This document shows positions 42,840 through 52,618 of a DNA stretch of 64,000 nucleotides, in pieces. The notes under the pieces were generated by a model, which did not search any database, was not told where the DNA came from, and worked only from the letters and a program-made list of their open reading frames with translations. The stretch is taken from positions 32,037 through 96,036 of the forward strand of contig DASZOC010000041.1 in the NCBI GenBank assembly GCA_035550975.1. Direction: 5' to 3'. The stretch's first letter is position 1. Every line of letters begins with the position of its first letter. The translations under genes were made by a program, and so were the position numbers. Source of the stretch: DASZOC01 sp035550975. GTDB taxonomy: Bacteria > Actinomycetota > CADDZG01 > WHSQ01.

Positions 42840-45311
42840 TTACGACGATCGTCGAGCTTCGTATGCCTGCCGCGCAAGGTCCAGCACGGCACCAATGTCG
42901 CCGTGGGGCCAAACTCGGATCCACTGAATCCACAGATCAGCCTGCTTTCCGGTAGGGATTCCATCGGTCTCCACCAAACCCGCTGGGTCCTCGAATGGAT
43001 GGACGAGCGCCACATTCAGCAATAAGTGGTCCTTGCGATTCCTGATCGCGGCAAAGCGATTGCCCGCCATGTACGCGACGTAGTTGATACGGAGCACCTC
43101 TTCGACATCATCACCGAGGCCGACGATTCCGCCTCGAAGTTCCTCGAAGAGCGACTGGAAACCGGGATTTGGCTCCCATACCGTCGAGGGGTCGTCCGCA
43201 GATCTAGCAACAGCACGGCCCGCTTCCTCGTATCCCTTGCGAGCTAAAGCGACCGCCTCCTCCAGAGCCTGCTCATTTTGGAGATCAAGCCTTACTTTGT
43301 GTGGGTTCTTAGCCTGCACATCGCGGGCGTAGGCGTATTTCTCATCCGTCAAGTCATCGGGCTCAAGCCGGAACGTCATCCGTCCACGCTTTGGCATGAA
43401 GAAGCAGAACGATCCGACTGCCGACCCACGTCGCCAGATATTCACCCTTCGCCTGTCGTCAGATTTCGCACCTCCCGGCGCAACTGAAACGTGAGGCCAC
43501 GTTGCGACCTCTTCAACAAGCGCTCGATAAAGTGGACGAGCGTGCGAAGGAGCGTAGCGATCGATCAAGTCCAAGGAAGCGGAAGCGTCCGAACCCGCAA
43601 CCTCCTCATCTATCGACTCATCCTCTTCTTCAGTGGCCCAGGTATCCCAATTGGGGGAAATGATCTCGTCGCCCGAGATACCGGCCCCCGTGACTGTTGC
43701 CAGCTCACGCTTTAGGTGAACCAAGCGCCAGTCGAGGAATTCGTCGAAGTCGTCTTCAAAAAGAGGTCCGTCTGGAGCGGCCGGGAGTCCATGACTGACC
43801 AAAACCCTGTGAAGCTTCTCACCTAACTCGTTCTCCATCTCGGCCAAGTAGACAGAGGGAGCGCGACCCCCGATCCGAATGTTGGTCTTCTTGTCGATGA
43901 GAGTGTGATTGAGCACGGAATCGGTCGCGCTCTCGCGCCCGATTGTCTTAAGGAAGTGACGCGGGAAAATGTGATGGTCATCCACGTCTCGGCCCTCGAT
44001 TATTGGCTTACCTAACGGCAACGCTTCATGGAAATCGAGCGGGGACTGCCTCATCAGTAGAGCGATAGTCCCGCGGTATAGAGCGCGCTGCCTCCGAGTG
44101 ATCTCACTCCATCGCGTGGAGTCGAACCTGAAACGCGCAACGGCCTCGGGTTCCGCTCCACCTTGAAGCCACGCCATAAGTTCTGGCACGTCCCTTTCGG
44201 TGACAGTGTTCGATGCGTTGTCATAGCGCTGCCCAAACACGCTGCACCAAAACCAACGCATGACCTTCTCGCGCTTCGCGCCCACTGCGGGGCCAGGAGT
44301 GGATTCAACGTGCTGCCAGACTGTTCCCAACCCGACTAGCATCGTCTCGTAGGGCAGCCACTTGGAAACAAGAACGCCGCACTCATCTCTGAGTAGTGCC
44401 AAACCTTGAGCGATACCCCGGACTGCCGCATCCCAATTGGAGACGATCTCCTCAACGTTCAGTGCGAGCACCATTGATCTTTTCGGCGACTTGCGCGCAA
44501 TCATTGCGATGGTCTGAAGCACGTAGTAGGGATCGACATTGAAGTCCGACAGGATCGGCCATTCGTCGTAGGCAGCTTTCCACATGTCTCTGAGATGCAC
44601 CTCGTGCGCGAATGCACGAGCCGTCAATAACTCAAACACCGAGAGCTTCACGCCGGTACGGTTCAAGGTCTCGAAGATCGTGCAGACTGCCTCTGCCGGC
44701 GTTGATGCGGACAACGTCGTCACCGGGAACTGATAGAGCTCGACGGGTTTGACGTACTCCTTCTCGAGGTCGTTCAAGAGTCTAGCGAGCTTCTTCACCT
44801 CCTCGCCTCTTTCCTCGAGAACCTCCAGAACATCGAAGCGCCAGTCAGAGAAGGAGCGAAGCTTCCACAACGGAAGCATCAGCGCTCGAGCCTGTGCTTC
44901 CTCGGGCTCCCAACGCGCAGCTCTTCTGGTCGTGTAGACCTCTACGGCCTCGTCGACGTCGTATCCGTCTACAAGCTCTTGGAGATTGAGGAAGTAGCGA
45001 TGGGTTCCCTTGCCGGCGAACGCCTGGTAGAGCGAGGTGAGCCTCTGCTGCCCGTCAAGGATCAGGTGCGTGGGATTCCCATTGAGCGTCGGAGCTTCCT
45101 CAAAGGCTCTCGGCGCGAAAACTTTCCCTCCACCTTCCATCTGAAGGATCGTCCCCGCAGGAAAGCTTCGGATGACCGAGACGACGAGTTCTCGCGTCGC
45201 ATCTGGATCCCACACGAAGCTGCGCTGGAAATCGGGCAGAGCAAGATGCCTGTTCTCGATCATGTCGAGAAGAAAAGTCAGCGGCTTCTTGTCGGTCTCG
45301 AAGTGAATCAT
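42840..45311 (-). CDS. GmrSD-like protein: DUF262 + DUF1524 + DUF5655-like tail
   Basis: 823 residues. The N-terminal DUF262 (ParB-like nucleotidase fold) shows ALPDFQRSFVWDP near residue 30 and LILDGQQRLTSLYQAF near 88; DGQQR is its signature. The middle DUF1524 (HNH-like nuclease) has DDHHIFPRHFLKT near 440 and NHTLIDKKTNIRIGG. The C-terminal ~130 residues (LFEELRGGIVGLGDDVEEVLRINYVAYMAGNRFAAIRNRKDHLLLNV...) resemble DUF5655. DUF262/DUF1524 is the architecture of type IV GmrSD restriction of modified DNA. Here it directly follows the methyltransferase gene (19 bases), third in an operon with the restriction helicase, a fused composite system rather than a lone type IV enzyme. Confidence 0.85.
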   Translation of the reverse strand: MIHFETDKKPLTFLLDMIENRHLALPDFQRSFVWDPDATRELVVSVIRSFPAGTILQMEGGGKVFAPRAFEEAPTLNGNPTHLILDGQQRLTSLYQAFAGKGTHRYFLNLQELVDGYDVDEAVEVYTTRRAARWEPEEAQARALMLPLWKLRSFSDWRFDVLEVLEERGEEVKKLARLLNDLEKEYVKPVELYQFPVTTLSASTPAEAVCTIFETLNRTGVKLSVFELLTARAFAHEVHLRDMWKAAYDEWPILSDFNVDPYYVLQTIAMIARKSPKRSMVLALNVEEIVSNWDAAVRGIAQGLALLRDECGVLVSKWLPYETMLVGLGTVWQHVESTPGPAVGAKREKVMRWFWCSVFGQRYDNASNTVTERDVPELMAWLQGGAEPEAVARFRFDSTRWSEITRRQRALYRGTIALLMRQSPLDFHEALPLGKPIIEGRDVDDHHIFPRHFLKTIGRESATDSVLNHTLIDKKTNIRIGGRAPSVYLAEMENELGEKLHRVLVSHGLPAAPDGPLFEDDFDEFLDWRLVHLKRELATVTGAGISGDEIISPNWDTWATEEEDESIDEEVAGSDASASLDLIDRYAPSHARPLYRALVEEVATWPHVSVAPGGAKSDDRRRVNIWRRGSAVGSFCFFMPKRGRMTFRLEPDDLTDEKYAYARDVQAKNPHKVRLDLQNEQALEEAVALARKGYEEAGRAVARSADDPSTVWEPNPGFQSLFEELRGGIVGLGDDVEEVLRINYVAYMAGNRFAAIRNRKDHLLLNVALVHPFEDPAGLVETDGIPTGKQADLWIQWIRVWPHGDIGAVLDLARQAYEARRSS

Positions 45312-45330
45312 TCGCGTTCCTTGGACTTCC

Positions 45331-47967
45331 TTAGATCTCGTAGACCTTTAGGACTTCATCCCCGTAGTGGTTGATCACCTTGACGGCGAAACGACCTGTC
45401 TCGGGCTTCGGGAACGGCCTGCTTTTGGTTGAGTAAAGCGACTCCCACGCAGCTTCGTCCACCTCCGCCTTGAGTGCTCTCTTGAGCTTGTCATATGGCT
45501 TGTCGCCGCCGGTGAAGTAGGCGTGGCGCACGAAGAAGCTTTCGTTGTTGTAGTTGGTGTCGACCACCCAGCAAGCGATGTCGCCAGTCGACGAGGATCG
45601 GATCTCACCTGTGGTGGGGTCATAGATATCCAGGCCGCGAATCTCGACCGTCACCTGTTCGTCCTGCTGCTGGACATCGAGATCGGGCTCCCCGAAGACC
45701 ATAAACAGATTGCCCGACCCGGTTTTCTTTAGCAATTCCTCTCCCATCGTGAGATCGGGATTCATTCGCGTGGGAAGAACCGTCAGCTCTCCGTATTCCT
45801 TAGCGGCTTCGGGCACTGCGGGATCGAAGGCGAAACCACACACAACCACCATGTCGAATCCCTCACCACGACGCGCCTCCTTAGCGGCCTCTCGGAGCAG
45901 GTCCTTACCTACCGTGCCGCGTTCCGGTCCGATCGCCACAGCAACCCGCTTGACGTTGCCATCCCTGTCGGTGAAATCGCCGGCACCTTGGATGTACCGA
46001 CCGGCGTATGGCTCGAGGGTGTCAAATACGAGTCGCTCGTTGCGGATCGTGTTCTGAACACCAGCCTTCTTGAGGTTCTCCAAGATGCTTTGTTCAAACT
46101 GACCCGCGTCATATTCCTCAGTGAACTCACGCATGGGACGTTCCTCATCGGGCGACAACACGCGATGAGGTGAGAGGCTTTCAACGGTGAACGGACCTGT
46201 CACCCGAACGCGGCTCGTATCCTCGTAGGGGTGGTCGTAGAGGACTTCCTTGTCAGCGTGACGAGCGATGGCTGCGTCGATCTCATCACGGGACAAGCCT
46301 TCAGCGATATCCGGATTGTTCGCGATCGACCTCAAAGTCAGGTGCGGGATTGTCTTATAGACAAAACCTTTTCGAACGTCCCCATTCGTCGCGGGCAGTT
46401 CATCAGGAACCCGGCCGTCGAGTTCCATCTGCTTCTTTATGCCCTCCGCTGAATCAGAAAGGACGTAATACGGGTAGCGGCTAGTCATCAGACGCGTTCG
46501 GGCAAGAGCGAGGGCAACTCGAGACGTGTCCATCGTCACCCACCGTCGACCCCATTGCTCGGCAACGACAGCCGTCGTTCCTGAACCGCAGGTTGGGTCC
46601 AAAACCAGATCGCCCGGGTCCGTTGACATGAGGATGCACCGTTGGAGGATCTTGGTCCCCGTTTGCACGACATATACCTTGGGATCTGTGAAGTTGCCAG
46701 TGCTCACGTCCGTCCACACGTTGTTGTACGGAGAAGCGGGAAAGTCGTCGAGGTAACGAACGTATCTAAGAGAAGAAGCGGTCGACGGTCGTAAACGACC
46801 TGCCAGTTTCAACCGCTCCATACCCTCCCGATTTGTCTTCCAGTAGCCGGTCGCGGGCACAAAGGTTCGCCCAGCAACTTCGACGGCAAACTGTCCGTCG
46901 TTCCGTGGGCTTTGGCTTACGAGGCTGTCCGGAGAGAAGCGGCGGGTGCCACTCGGAAGAAGCCCTGGGTCAGCTAGCTCCTCGGGGGTCGCCCGACGCT
47001 CTTCCCCGTCGGGCATGCGGATCAGTGAGTACCTCGCATCCGTGGATGAGGATCCGCCCTTGTCGAAAAACAGTTGTCTGTATTTCAGTTGGTCACGCTG
47101 TCGCGCGTACCAAAGGACGTAGCTCGCTACGGCTGCCAAGGCGACGGTCCCCGTCTGACTTCCCGCACCCAATGTAGTTCTTAAGGCAATTTGGGACACG
47201 AAGTTCTCACTACCAAACACTTCATCCAAGAGGGAACGCACTAGGTGCACGTTCTCGTCACCTATTTGAAGAAAGATGCTGCCGCTCTCGGTCAGCAGGT
47301 CCCGCGCCACCACGAGACGGTCTCGGAGATAGGCAAGATATGAGTGGATACCCAGTTCCCACGTATCCCGGAACGCCTTGACCTGCTCAGGCTGACGGGT
47401 CACGTCCTCCACTCGCGAGTCCTTAACATCACGCTTCCGCGTTGAAACTTGCCAGTTGGACCCGAACTTGATGCCGTAGGGGGGGTCTACATAAACCATC
47501 TGGACTTGCCCCCTCAACCCCTCCTTCTCCGCAAGTGAAGTCATAGCCAACAATGAGTCCCCAAGAATCATTCGATTCGACCAGCTGTGCTCGTGTTCGT
47601 AGAAAGCGATGTCCTGATCGAATTCGAGCCCATTGAAGTCCTCGAAGAGCGTCAACTCGGGCTCGTCCTCGGCACGCTCCGCGGTGCGTCGCAAGTTTTC
47701 GACGAGGGCCTTCGGATGGATCTTCTCTTGAATGTAAATTGGGACCGCAGGAACCTCAAGATCCTCTGAATTTTGCTCGTCCTTGCCGTTCCAAACGAGT
47801 TGTGGGTCCAGGGACGGGTCTCGTGGGTAGAGCACCTTGGCCGGCTTCTTCTCGTCCGACTTGACGAAATCACTCAACTCCTCGGTCGGGATGTTCTTGC
47901 GCTTGTCCCTGTGCTTCGTCGCCTCGACCGGCGTTTTCTTACTGGTCGATTTCTTAGCCGGCACCAA
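45331..47967 (-). CDS. DNA methyltransferase subunit of a BPTD_3080-type restriction system
   Basis: 878 residues, GTG at 47967. The catalytic motif VYVDPPYGIKFG is near residue 160, the SAM motif LVLDPTCGSGTTAVVAEQW near 445, giving a beta-class arrangement typical of type III Mod subunits. DPPY suggests N6-adenine or, less likely, N4-cytosine methylation. The ~390 residues after the SAM motif include a target-recognition and extra region (VTGPFTVESLSPHRV, then EVRGLDIYDPTTGEI-like). It overlaps the helicase gene by 14 bases and precedes the DUF262 gene. It protects host sites recognised by this system. Confidence 0.9.
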   Translation of the reverse strand: MVPAKKSTSKKTPVEATKHRDKRKNIPTEELSDFVKSDEKKPAKVLYPRDPSLDPQLVWNGKDEQNSEDLEVPAVPIYIQEKIHPKALVENLRRTAERAEDEPELTLFEDFNGLEFDQDIAFYEHEHSWSNRMILGDSLLAMTSLAEKEGLRGQVQMVYVDPPYGIKFGSNWQVSTRKRDVKDSRVEDVTRQPEQVKAFRDTWELGIHSYLAYLRDRLVVARDLLTESGSIFLQIGDENVHLVRSLLDEVFGSENFVSQIALRTTLGAGSQTGTVALAAVASYVLWYARQRDQLKYRQLFFDKGGSSSTDARYSLIRMPDGEERRATPEELADPGLLPSGTRRFSPDSLVSQSPRNDGQFAVEVAGRTFVPATGYWKTNREGMERLKLAGRLRPSTASSLRYVRYLDDFPASPYNNVWTDVSTGNFTDPKVYVVQTGTKILQRCILMSTDPGDLVLDPTCGSGTTAVVAEQWGRRWVTMDTSRVALALARTRLMTSRYPYYVLSDSAEGIKKQMELDGRVPDELPATNGDVRKGFVYKTIPHLTLRSIANNPDIAEGLSRDEIDAAIARHADKEVLYDHPYEDTSRVRVTGPFTVESLSPHRVLSPDEERPMREFTEEYDAGQFEQSILENLKKAGVQNTIRNERLVFDTLEPYAGRYIQGAGDFTDRDGNVKRVAVAIGPERGTVGKDLLREAAKEARRGEGFDMVVVCGFAFDPAVPEAAKEYGELTVLPTRMNPDLTMGEELLKKTGSGNLFMVFGEPDLDVQQQDEQVTVEIRGLDIYDPTTGEIRSSSTGDIACWVVDTNYNNESFFVRHAYFTGGDKPYDKLKRALKAEVDEAAWESLYSTKSRPFPKPETGRFAVKVINHYGDEVLKVYEI

Positions 47968-50900
47968 TCAGCTCCTCCTCTTTGCGGAAGGCAGCAACGG
48001 CAGCCCTCAGCGTGTTCGCAGCGTCCCAGGGGTCGGCGTCTTCGATGTACATCCAGCGGCCGAAGGCGCCATGATTGTTCACCGCCGGAACCCAAAGGGT
48101 CCGCGCGGTCTCCGACTTAGCCTTCTTGTCTCGCTTCTCTTTTTGCCCCGACACCTCGATCACGACGTTCAGGTAGTCGGGTTCACCGGAGGCGAGCTTT
48201 TCGCCATCGTCGTAGCGCACGATGAAGTCTGGAATGTAGGAGTGTTCTCGCCCTGAGATCGCATAGGGAATGAGGAACCCGAGGCCCTGATTCTTCACGT
48301 ACGAATAGACCTCGTCCATCTTCTCTAACGTGTCGGCAAGCTTGGCTTCCCATCCGGAGTCGAGAGTCACGTGGCTGACGTGCGACTTGTCCACTCGCGT
48401 CGGCCACACCTCTTTTGCTGTGTCGAAGTCGACCGAGTGCGACGAGCCTTCGGCATCATAAGGAGCAAGTATCGGAAGGACCCGGGCTCCTTCGACCCTC
48501 GCGCGCGCTATGGCCTTGTGGATGCGGTCAGCCGCGTCATACGCACGCTCTTGGATCAATAGCATCTGCTTGAAAGTGTTGTCCTTGAGCACGACACACT
48601 CATCGAGCCACCGCCGCGCTATCTCCAAGATCTGTGGGAAGAGCCACGGCTCCATCTCTTTCGGTTTATCTCCATCCCCTCCGACCGTCGCAGTCGAATG
48701 ATCTTCGGAGAAGTACTGCTCGAGGACCAGCTTCGCCAGCTTGAACACGACCTGCTGCTCGCGCATCCTCTTCAGGGCGGCTAGGTCATGCTTGGATGTC
48801 TCTCCCACGATCGGGTGCATCTCGGTCTCGCTGGGAATGTCCTGCGTGGAGAGAGCAAGCTTCGATTGCTCGGTGAAGTCGGCTTCCAATCGATCACCCG
48901 GCATCTCGTAGCGATAACCGATCACACGAGGGAACCTGATCGCCCTCTCAGCTCGCTCCTCGAGTGCTCGCACCCGCGTAAGGATCTTGGGTTTCGGTGG
49001 TGTTGGATTGGTTCCGGCGGCTGGGATGAATGAGAAGGGGACCCCGTACACCTCAGCGTATTCGGGCTCGAAGATGCCGTCCTCATTGGGTGAATAGTTC
49101 ATTCGTCGTAATCCACGACCGACGACCTGCTCGCATAGCAATTGGGTTGAGAACGCCCTCACTCCAAGGATGTGGGTCACGGTGTTCGCATCCCATCCCT
49201 CTGTAAGCATGCCCACCGAGATGACACAACGGATGCGTTCCCCGAGCTTGCCGGATTTTCCGACCGTGTTCATCACTTCGCGCAGCAGATCCTCGTCCGA
49301 CACCTCGTCAATGTCGCGGCCGGGGAACCTCTCCCGGTACTCGCTCTTGAACTCTTCGATCTCGATTGAAGCAATCTTCTTGAACTCTGCCGACATCGCC
49401 TCGCCTGATTCGAGCTGAACAGAGTCCACCAGAATCGTGTTAGGACGCAGCGACCAACGACCATCTCGCACATTGGAGAACAAGTCGAGATTGCCGGGCA
49501 CTGGAACCTTGCTTCCGTCCTTGATTTCCTTCTCGAATCCGGAGACCCAGTCGAAAACAAGCTTCGACACATTCGTGTTGCTGCACACGACGATGAACAC
49601 CGGCGGAGCGGCACCGGTGTTATCTGCCTGTTGCCATCTCTTGAAGTACTTCTCGTAGTTTCCATAAAGACTCAAGAGCGCGCCCTCCAGGGCAGCCGGC
49701 AACTTCGGCGTTCCCGAGACCGCGTCCGTCTTTCGACCACGCTTGGGAAGCTCCGTCTTGATGTTGAGCCACAGGTCTCGGTACAGCGGTGCTTTGCCCG
49801 TCATCGCATCGTCGGCGACGGGGACGCGCGGCACCTTGACGATCCCAGATTCGATCGCATCGATGAGGGAGAAGTCCGACACGACCCAGGGGAACAAAGT
49901 GCCCTCTTGGTAGCCCGAGCCGCGAAGAAAGAACGGCGTCGCCGAGAGATCGTAGATGACTTTGATGCCGATCTTCTGCTTGACGGACTCCAAGCCCGAA
50001 ATCCAGATTCGAGCTTCTTCTTCTCTGATCTTCACTTCCTGCTTCTGGTCCGGCGAGAGCTTCTCTTCCTCGGCATCGGGTTTCCTCCGATAACAGTGAT
50101 GCGCCTCATCGTTGATGACGATCACGTTCTTCTTGTTGCCAAACTCACGACAAACGCGTCGCACCATCTGGTCGGGAGTCTCGGTGAACGCGCTCGACTT
50201 GTCAGCGCCGAGAACGGACTTCGTCAACTTGCCCGCGTTGACGGTCTCTCGTGGTTTGAACGTGTGGAAGTTCGTGATGATGATCTTCGCCTTATGAAGC
50301 TCCGCCATCAGATCGGGCGGCAAAATGTCACGTTCCCGGTAGTAATTGTTTGGGTCGTTCGGGAGAAGAACGCGCAGACGATCGCGAATGGTGATTCCTG
50401 GCGTAACCAGGAGAAAAGAATCGGAGAACCGTGCATCTTGCGGGTTCGCGGCCTTGTTCAATGCCTGCCACGCGATCAGCATCGCCATCACAACGGTTTT
50501 GCCGCTTCCGGTCGCCATCTTCAAAGCGATCCGGAACAAGCCCGGGTTGGCGTCCTCATTGAACCGCTTCAGGTCGTTGTCGATCCAGGTGTCGCCCGCT
50601 TTCTTGGCGACCTCCGCGATGTAGATGGCCGTTTCGACGGCCTCGATCTGGCAGAAGAAGAGCTTGTTCTCGCGGGCTGTATCGGTCCAGTAGTCAAGGA
50701 GGCGGGTGGTCGTCCGCGTGACGCCGGCACGCCCGCCGATTCGCCACCGGTCCACTTCGAAGCGGACACGGTTGATCCAGGTGTTCTCCTCGATCCGGTC
50801 CTTAGTCCACTCGGTGTCGATCACCTCTTGTTTTCCACGCTTCTTGGAGGCAGGAATAGGGATGAAATAGGAGCTCTTACGCCGCTCTTCGACAACCTCA

Positions 50901-50995
50901 TCGGTGATGCCCTCGTCGGTGAATCTGAAGTGACGTTTCGGCTCCGCGTACGGCGAATTGAGGATTGGGTTTTCGATAACGACTACGTCCGCCAA
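47954..50995 (-). CDS. BPTD_3080-like type III restriction helicase-nuclease
   Basis: 1,013 residues. TTG at 50995 with AGGAGG upstream. The N-terminal ~110 residues (HFRFTDEGITDEVVEERRKSSYF) are typical of the BPTD_3080 family. Then superfamily 2 motor motifs: I KMATGSGKTVVMAML (~residue 165), II VINDEAHHCYRRK (~295), III YDLSATPFF (~355), VI QVVGRGLRRMN (~640). Near the C-terminus, YIPDFIVRYDDG and VIEVSGQKEKRDKKAK look like a PD-(D/E)XK nuclease whose ExK is written EVSG..K, as in family members I recall. It translocates on and cuts unmodified DNA. It is first in the operon with the methyltransferase and GmrSD-like gene. Confidence 0.9.
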   Translation of the reverse strand: MADVVVIENPILNSPYAEPKRHFRFTDEGITDEVVEERRKSSYFIPIPASKKRGKQEVIDTEWTKDRIEENTWINRVRFEVDRWRIGGRAGVTRTTTRLLDYWTDTARENKLFFCQIEAVETAIYIAEVAKKAGDTWIDNDLKRFNEDANPGLFRIALKMATGSGKTVVMAMLIAWQALNKAANPQDARFSDSFLLVTPGITIRDRLRVLLPNDPNNYYRERDILPPDLMAELHKAKIIITNFHTFKPRETVNAGKLTKSVLGADKSSAFTETPDQMVRRVCREFGNKKNVIVINDEAHHCYRRKPDAEEEKLSPDQKQEVKIREEEARIWISGLESVKQKIGIKVIYDLSATPFFLRGSGYQEGTLFPWVVSDFSLIDAIESGIVKVPRVPVADDAMTGKAPLYRDLWLNIKTELPKRGRKTDAVSGTPKLPAALEGALLSLYGNYEKYFKRWQQADNTGAAPPVFIVVCSNTNVSKLVFDWVSGFEKEIKDGSKVPVPGNLDLFSNVRDGRWSLRPNTILVDSVQLESGEAMSAEFKKIASIEIEEFKSEYRERFPGRDIDEVSDEDLLREVMNTVGKSGKLGERIRCVISVGMLTEGWDANTVTHILGVRAFSTQLLCEQVVGRGLRRMNYSPNEDGIFEPEYAEVYGVPFSFIPAAGTNPTPPKPKILTRVRALEERAERAIRFPRVIGYRYEMPGDRLEADFTEQSKLALSTQDIPSETEMHPIVGETSKHDLAALKRMREQQVVFKLAKLVLEQYFSEDHSTATVGGDGDKPKEMEPWLFPQILEIARRWLDECVVLKDNTFKQMLLIQERAYDAADRIHKAIARARVEGARVLPILAPYDAEGSSHSVDFDTAKEVWPTRVDKSHVSHVTLDSGWEAKLADTLEKMDEVYSYVKNQGLGFLIPYAISGREHSYIPDFIVRYDDGEKLASGEPDYLNVVIEVSGQKEKRDKKAKSETARTLWVPAVNNHGAFGRWMYIEDADPWDAANTLRAAVAAFRKEEELIGAG

Positions 50996-51018
50996 GGTCC
51001 CTCCTGACGTAAAAGCTC

Positions 51019-51046
51019 ACCCTAGCGATTGTGTGCGACAGTTCAA
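51019..51046 (-). promoter_or_regulatory. Possible promoter of the restriction operon
   Basis: On the minus strand TTGAAC (complement of 51041-51046) and TAGGGT (complement of 51019-51024) stand 16 bases apart, 24 bases from the TTG start of the restriction helicase and just before its Shine-Dalgarno. The -10 element is weak. It is the only pair of this kind seen in the divergent region shared with the HNH gene. Confidence 0.3.
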
Positions 51047-51159
51047 GAAGTGAATCAAGACAAGCTCAGGTCGACGGCACCGCTCGCAGGACGGGCACCC
51101 GACGAGAGCGTCAATCAGGTCCTTGACTGGAGCCGAAAGACGCATGGCCTCGGGGGTAG

Positions 51160-52095
51160 GTGCTCGCTGAAGAGGCGAGGCTCTTGACGGCAAGAGATGC
51201 AGCTATCCGGCTTGCAGCCTTTCAGTTCCTCGAGGAGCAGGTTGCTTTACGCGGCGAAGTCCTGCCTCGCTCTGTCCTGCAGCAGGGTTTCAGCTTTGAA
51301 AATCAGCGGGTTCCTCTGGTCGGTCCGCAAGGAATCTTCAAGCCCGCGGCAATGACCGACATGCCTCTTTCCATAACTACCGCACCGATTGTCGAGGGAC
51401 GCGACCGACCGTACGAAGACCAGATCGACGAAAGCGGTCTGATCCGGTATCGATATCGTGGCCAGGATCCAAACCACCGCGAGAACGCAGGGCTTCGCGC
51501 TGCTATGGAAAGTCAGACGCCGCTCATCTACTTCTACGGCGTCTTGCGAGGCAATTACATGGCGGTGTGGCCGGTGTTCATCGTTGGGGACGACCCGCGT
51601 CACCTAACCTTCACCGTAGCCGTGGATGAACAACACAGCTTGAGTATCCAGGAAGCTCACAACGAGGTCGTCGATATCCGTCGCGCGTATGTAACGCGGT
51701 TGACGCGCCAAAGGCTTCATCAAGCAGGGTTTAGGCAGCGAGTCATCGCCGCCTACCAAACGCTCTGTGCAATATGCCGACTGCGTCATGAAGAACTGCT
51801 CGATGCAGCACACATACTTCCCGATGGACATCCACGAGGCTCGCCCATCGTTCCTAATGGACTTGCGTTATGCAAACTCCATCATTCCGCCTTCGATCAG
51901 AACGTCCTGGGAATACGGCCCGATTTAACCGTGGAAATCAGTCATTCAGTTCTGGAAGAAATCGATGGGCCTATGTTGATCCATGGGTTGCAAGGATTCC
52001 ACGGCAGCAAGCTGATCGTCCCTCGGAACCAAAAGCTCCGACCGAACACCGAATTCCTCGCAGAACGTTACGAGTTATTCCGCACCGTTGGGTGA
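51160..52095 (+). CDS. HNH restriction endonuclease-like protein
   Basis: 311 residues, GTG at 51160 (a TTG at 51184 would give a family-like short start). The N-terminal ~200 residues are a modified-base-reading or PUA-like domain (GVLRGNYMAVWPVFIVGDDP). The C-terminal HNH nuclease has CAICRLRHEELLDAAHILPDGHPRGSPIVPNGLALCKLHHSAFD: two CxxC-type zinc ligands, the catalytic His in DAAHI, and NGLALCKLHH. It is like known stand-alone HNH restriction proteins. Divergent from the restriction operon. Probably cuts foreign, perhaps modified, DNA. Confidence 0.85.
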   Translation: MLAEEARLLTARDAAIRLAAFQFLEEQVALRGEVLPRSVLQQGFSFENQRVPLVGPQGIFKPAAMTDMPLSITTAPIVEGRDRPYEDQIDESGLIRYRYRGQDPNHRENAGLRAAMESQTPLIYFYGVLRGNYMAVWPVFIVGDDPRHLTFTVAVDEQHSLSIQEAHNEVVDIRRAYVTRLTRQRLHQAGFRQRVIAAYQTLCAICRLRHEELLDAAHILPDGHPRGSPIVPNGLALCKLHHSAFDQNVLGIRPDLTVEISHSVLEEIDGPMLIHGLQGFHGSKLIVPRNQKLRPNTEFLAERYELFRTVG

Positions 52096-52098
52096 TCC

Positions 52099-52548
52099 TT
52101 ATCGCAGACCTTCCTCAAGCGACTTCTTCATAACGCGGAACATGTCGTCCTTGACGATAATGTGCTCCGCAAGAGAGATATTGCTGCGCACCGCCCCGTC
52201 CATCAGCCAACGCGTTAGCCGGAAATCAGCGTCATCAGGCTCGAGTAGGGAGTGGGCAGCACGGGAACCGCAGAGAACCGCAGGCGCACCCAGAGACGCG
52301 GCAAGCTGAAATACGCAGTCATACGACGGAGGAGCTCCGCGGAGATCGAAACAATTTCCCGGGCCGACGATCCCGTCCTTGTCCACCGTGGAGCACAAGA
52401 GCACGTTCGGACCAGGCGGACCCAAGGTGGCAACCATGCACTCGATCGCATCGAGGATCGTGATGCCGGAGGGGCTTCGGAAGTCCTGGTCGAAACGCAC
52501 GTGACCAGCCAAAGACACGATGTAGGGGGTCGTAGTGGCGGTCGTCAC
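52099..52548 (-). CDS. RadC/JAB-like protein lacking catalytic histidines
   Basis: 149 residues, GTG/ATG at 52548. Order of conserved features follows RadC JAB domains: VLLCSTVDKDGIVGPGN, YDCVFQLAASLGAPAVLCGSR, LEPDDADFRLTRWLMDGAVRSNISLAEHIIVKDDMFRVM. The last matches the usual ...DHIIV strand. Where active RadC proteins have HNHPSG, this has a region without paired histidines, so it is likely not a metallopeptidase. RadC-type genes are common in mobile elements. It is convergent with the HNH gene, three bases away. Assignment is by pattern and moderate. Confidence 0.5.
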   Translation of the reverse strand: MTTATTTPYIVSLAGHVRFDQDFRSPSGITILDAIECMVATLGPPGPNVLLCSTVDKDGIVGPGNCFDLRGAPPSYDCVFQLAASLGAPAVLCGSRAAHSLLEPDDADFRLTRWLMDGAVRSNISLAEHIIVKDDMFRVMKKSLEEGLR

Positions 52549-52618
52549 AAAGGGCAGCAGTCATCTGTCCGAACCTCCCTCGCTCAATTGAGAGTCGGTA
52601 CGTGCCGAGAATTTGTGC

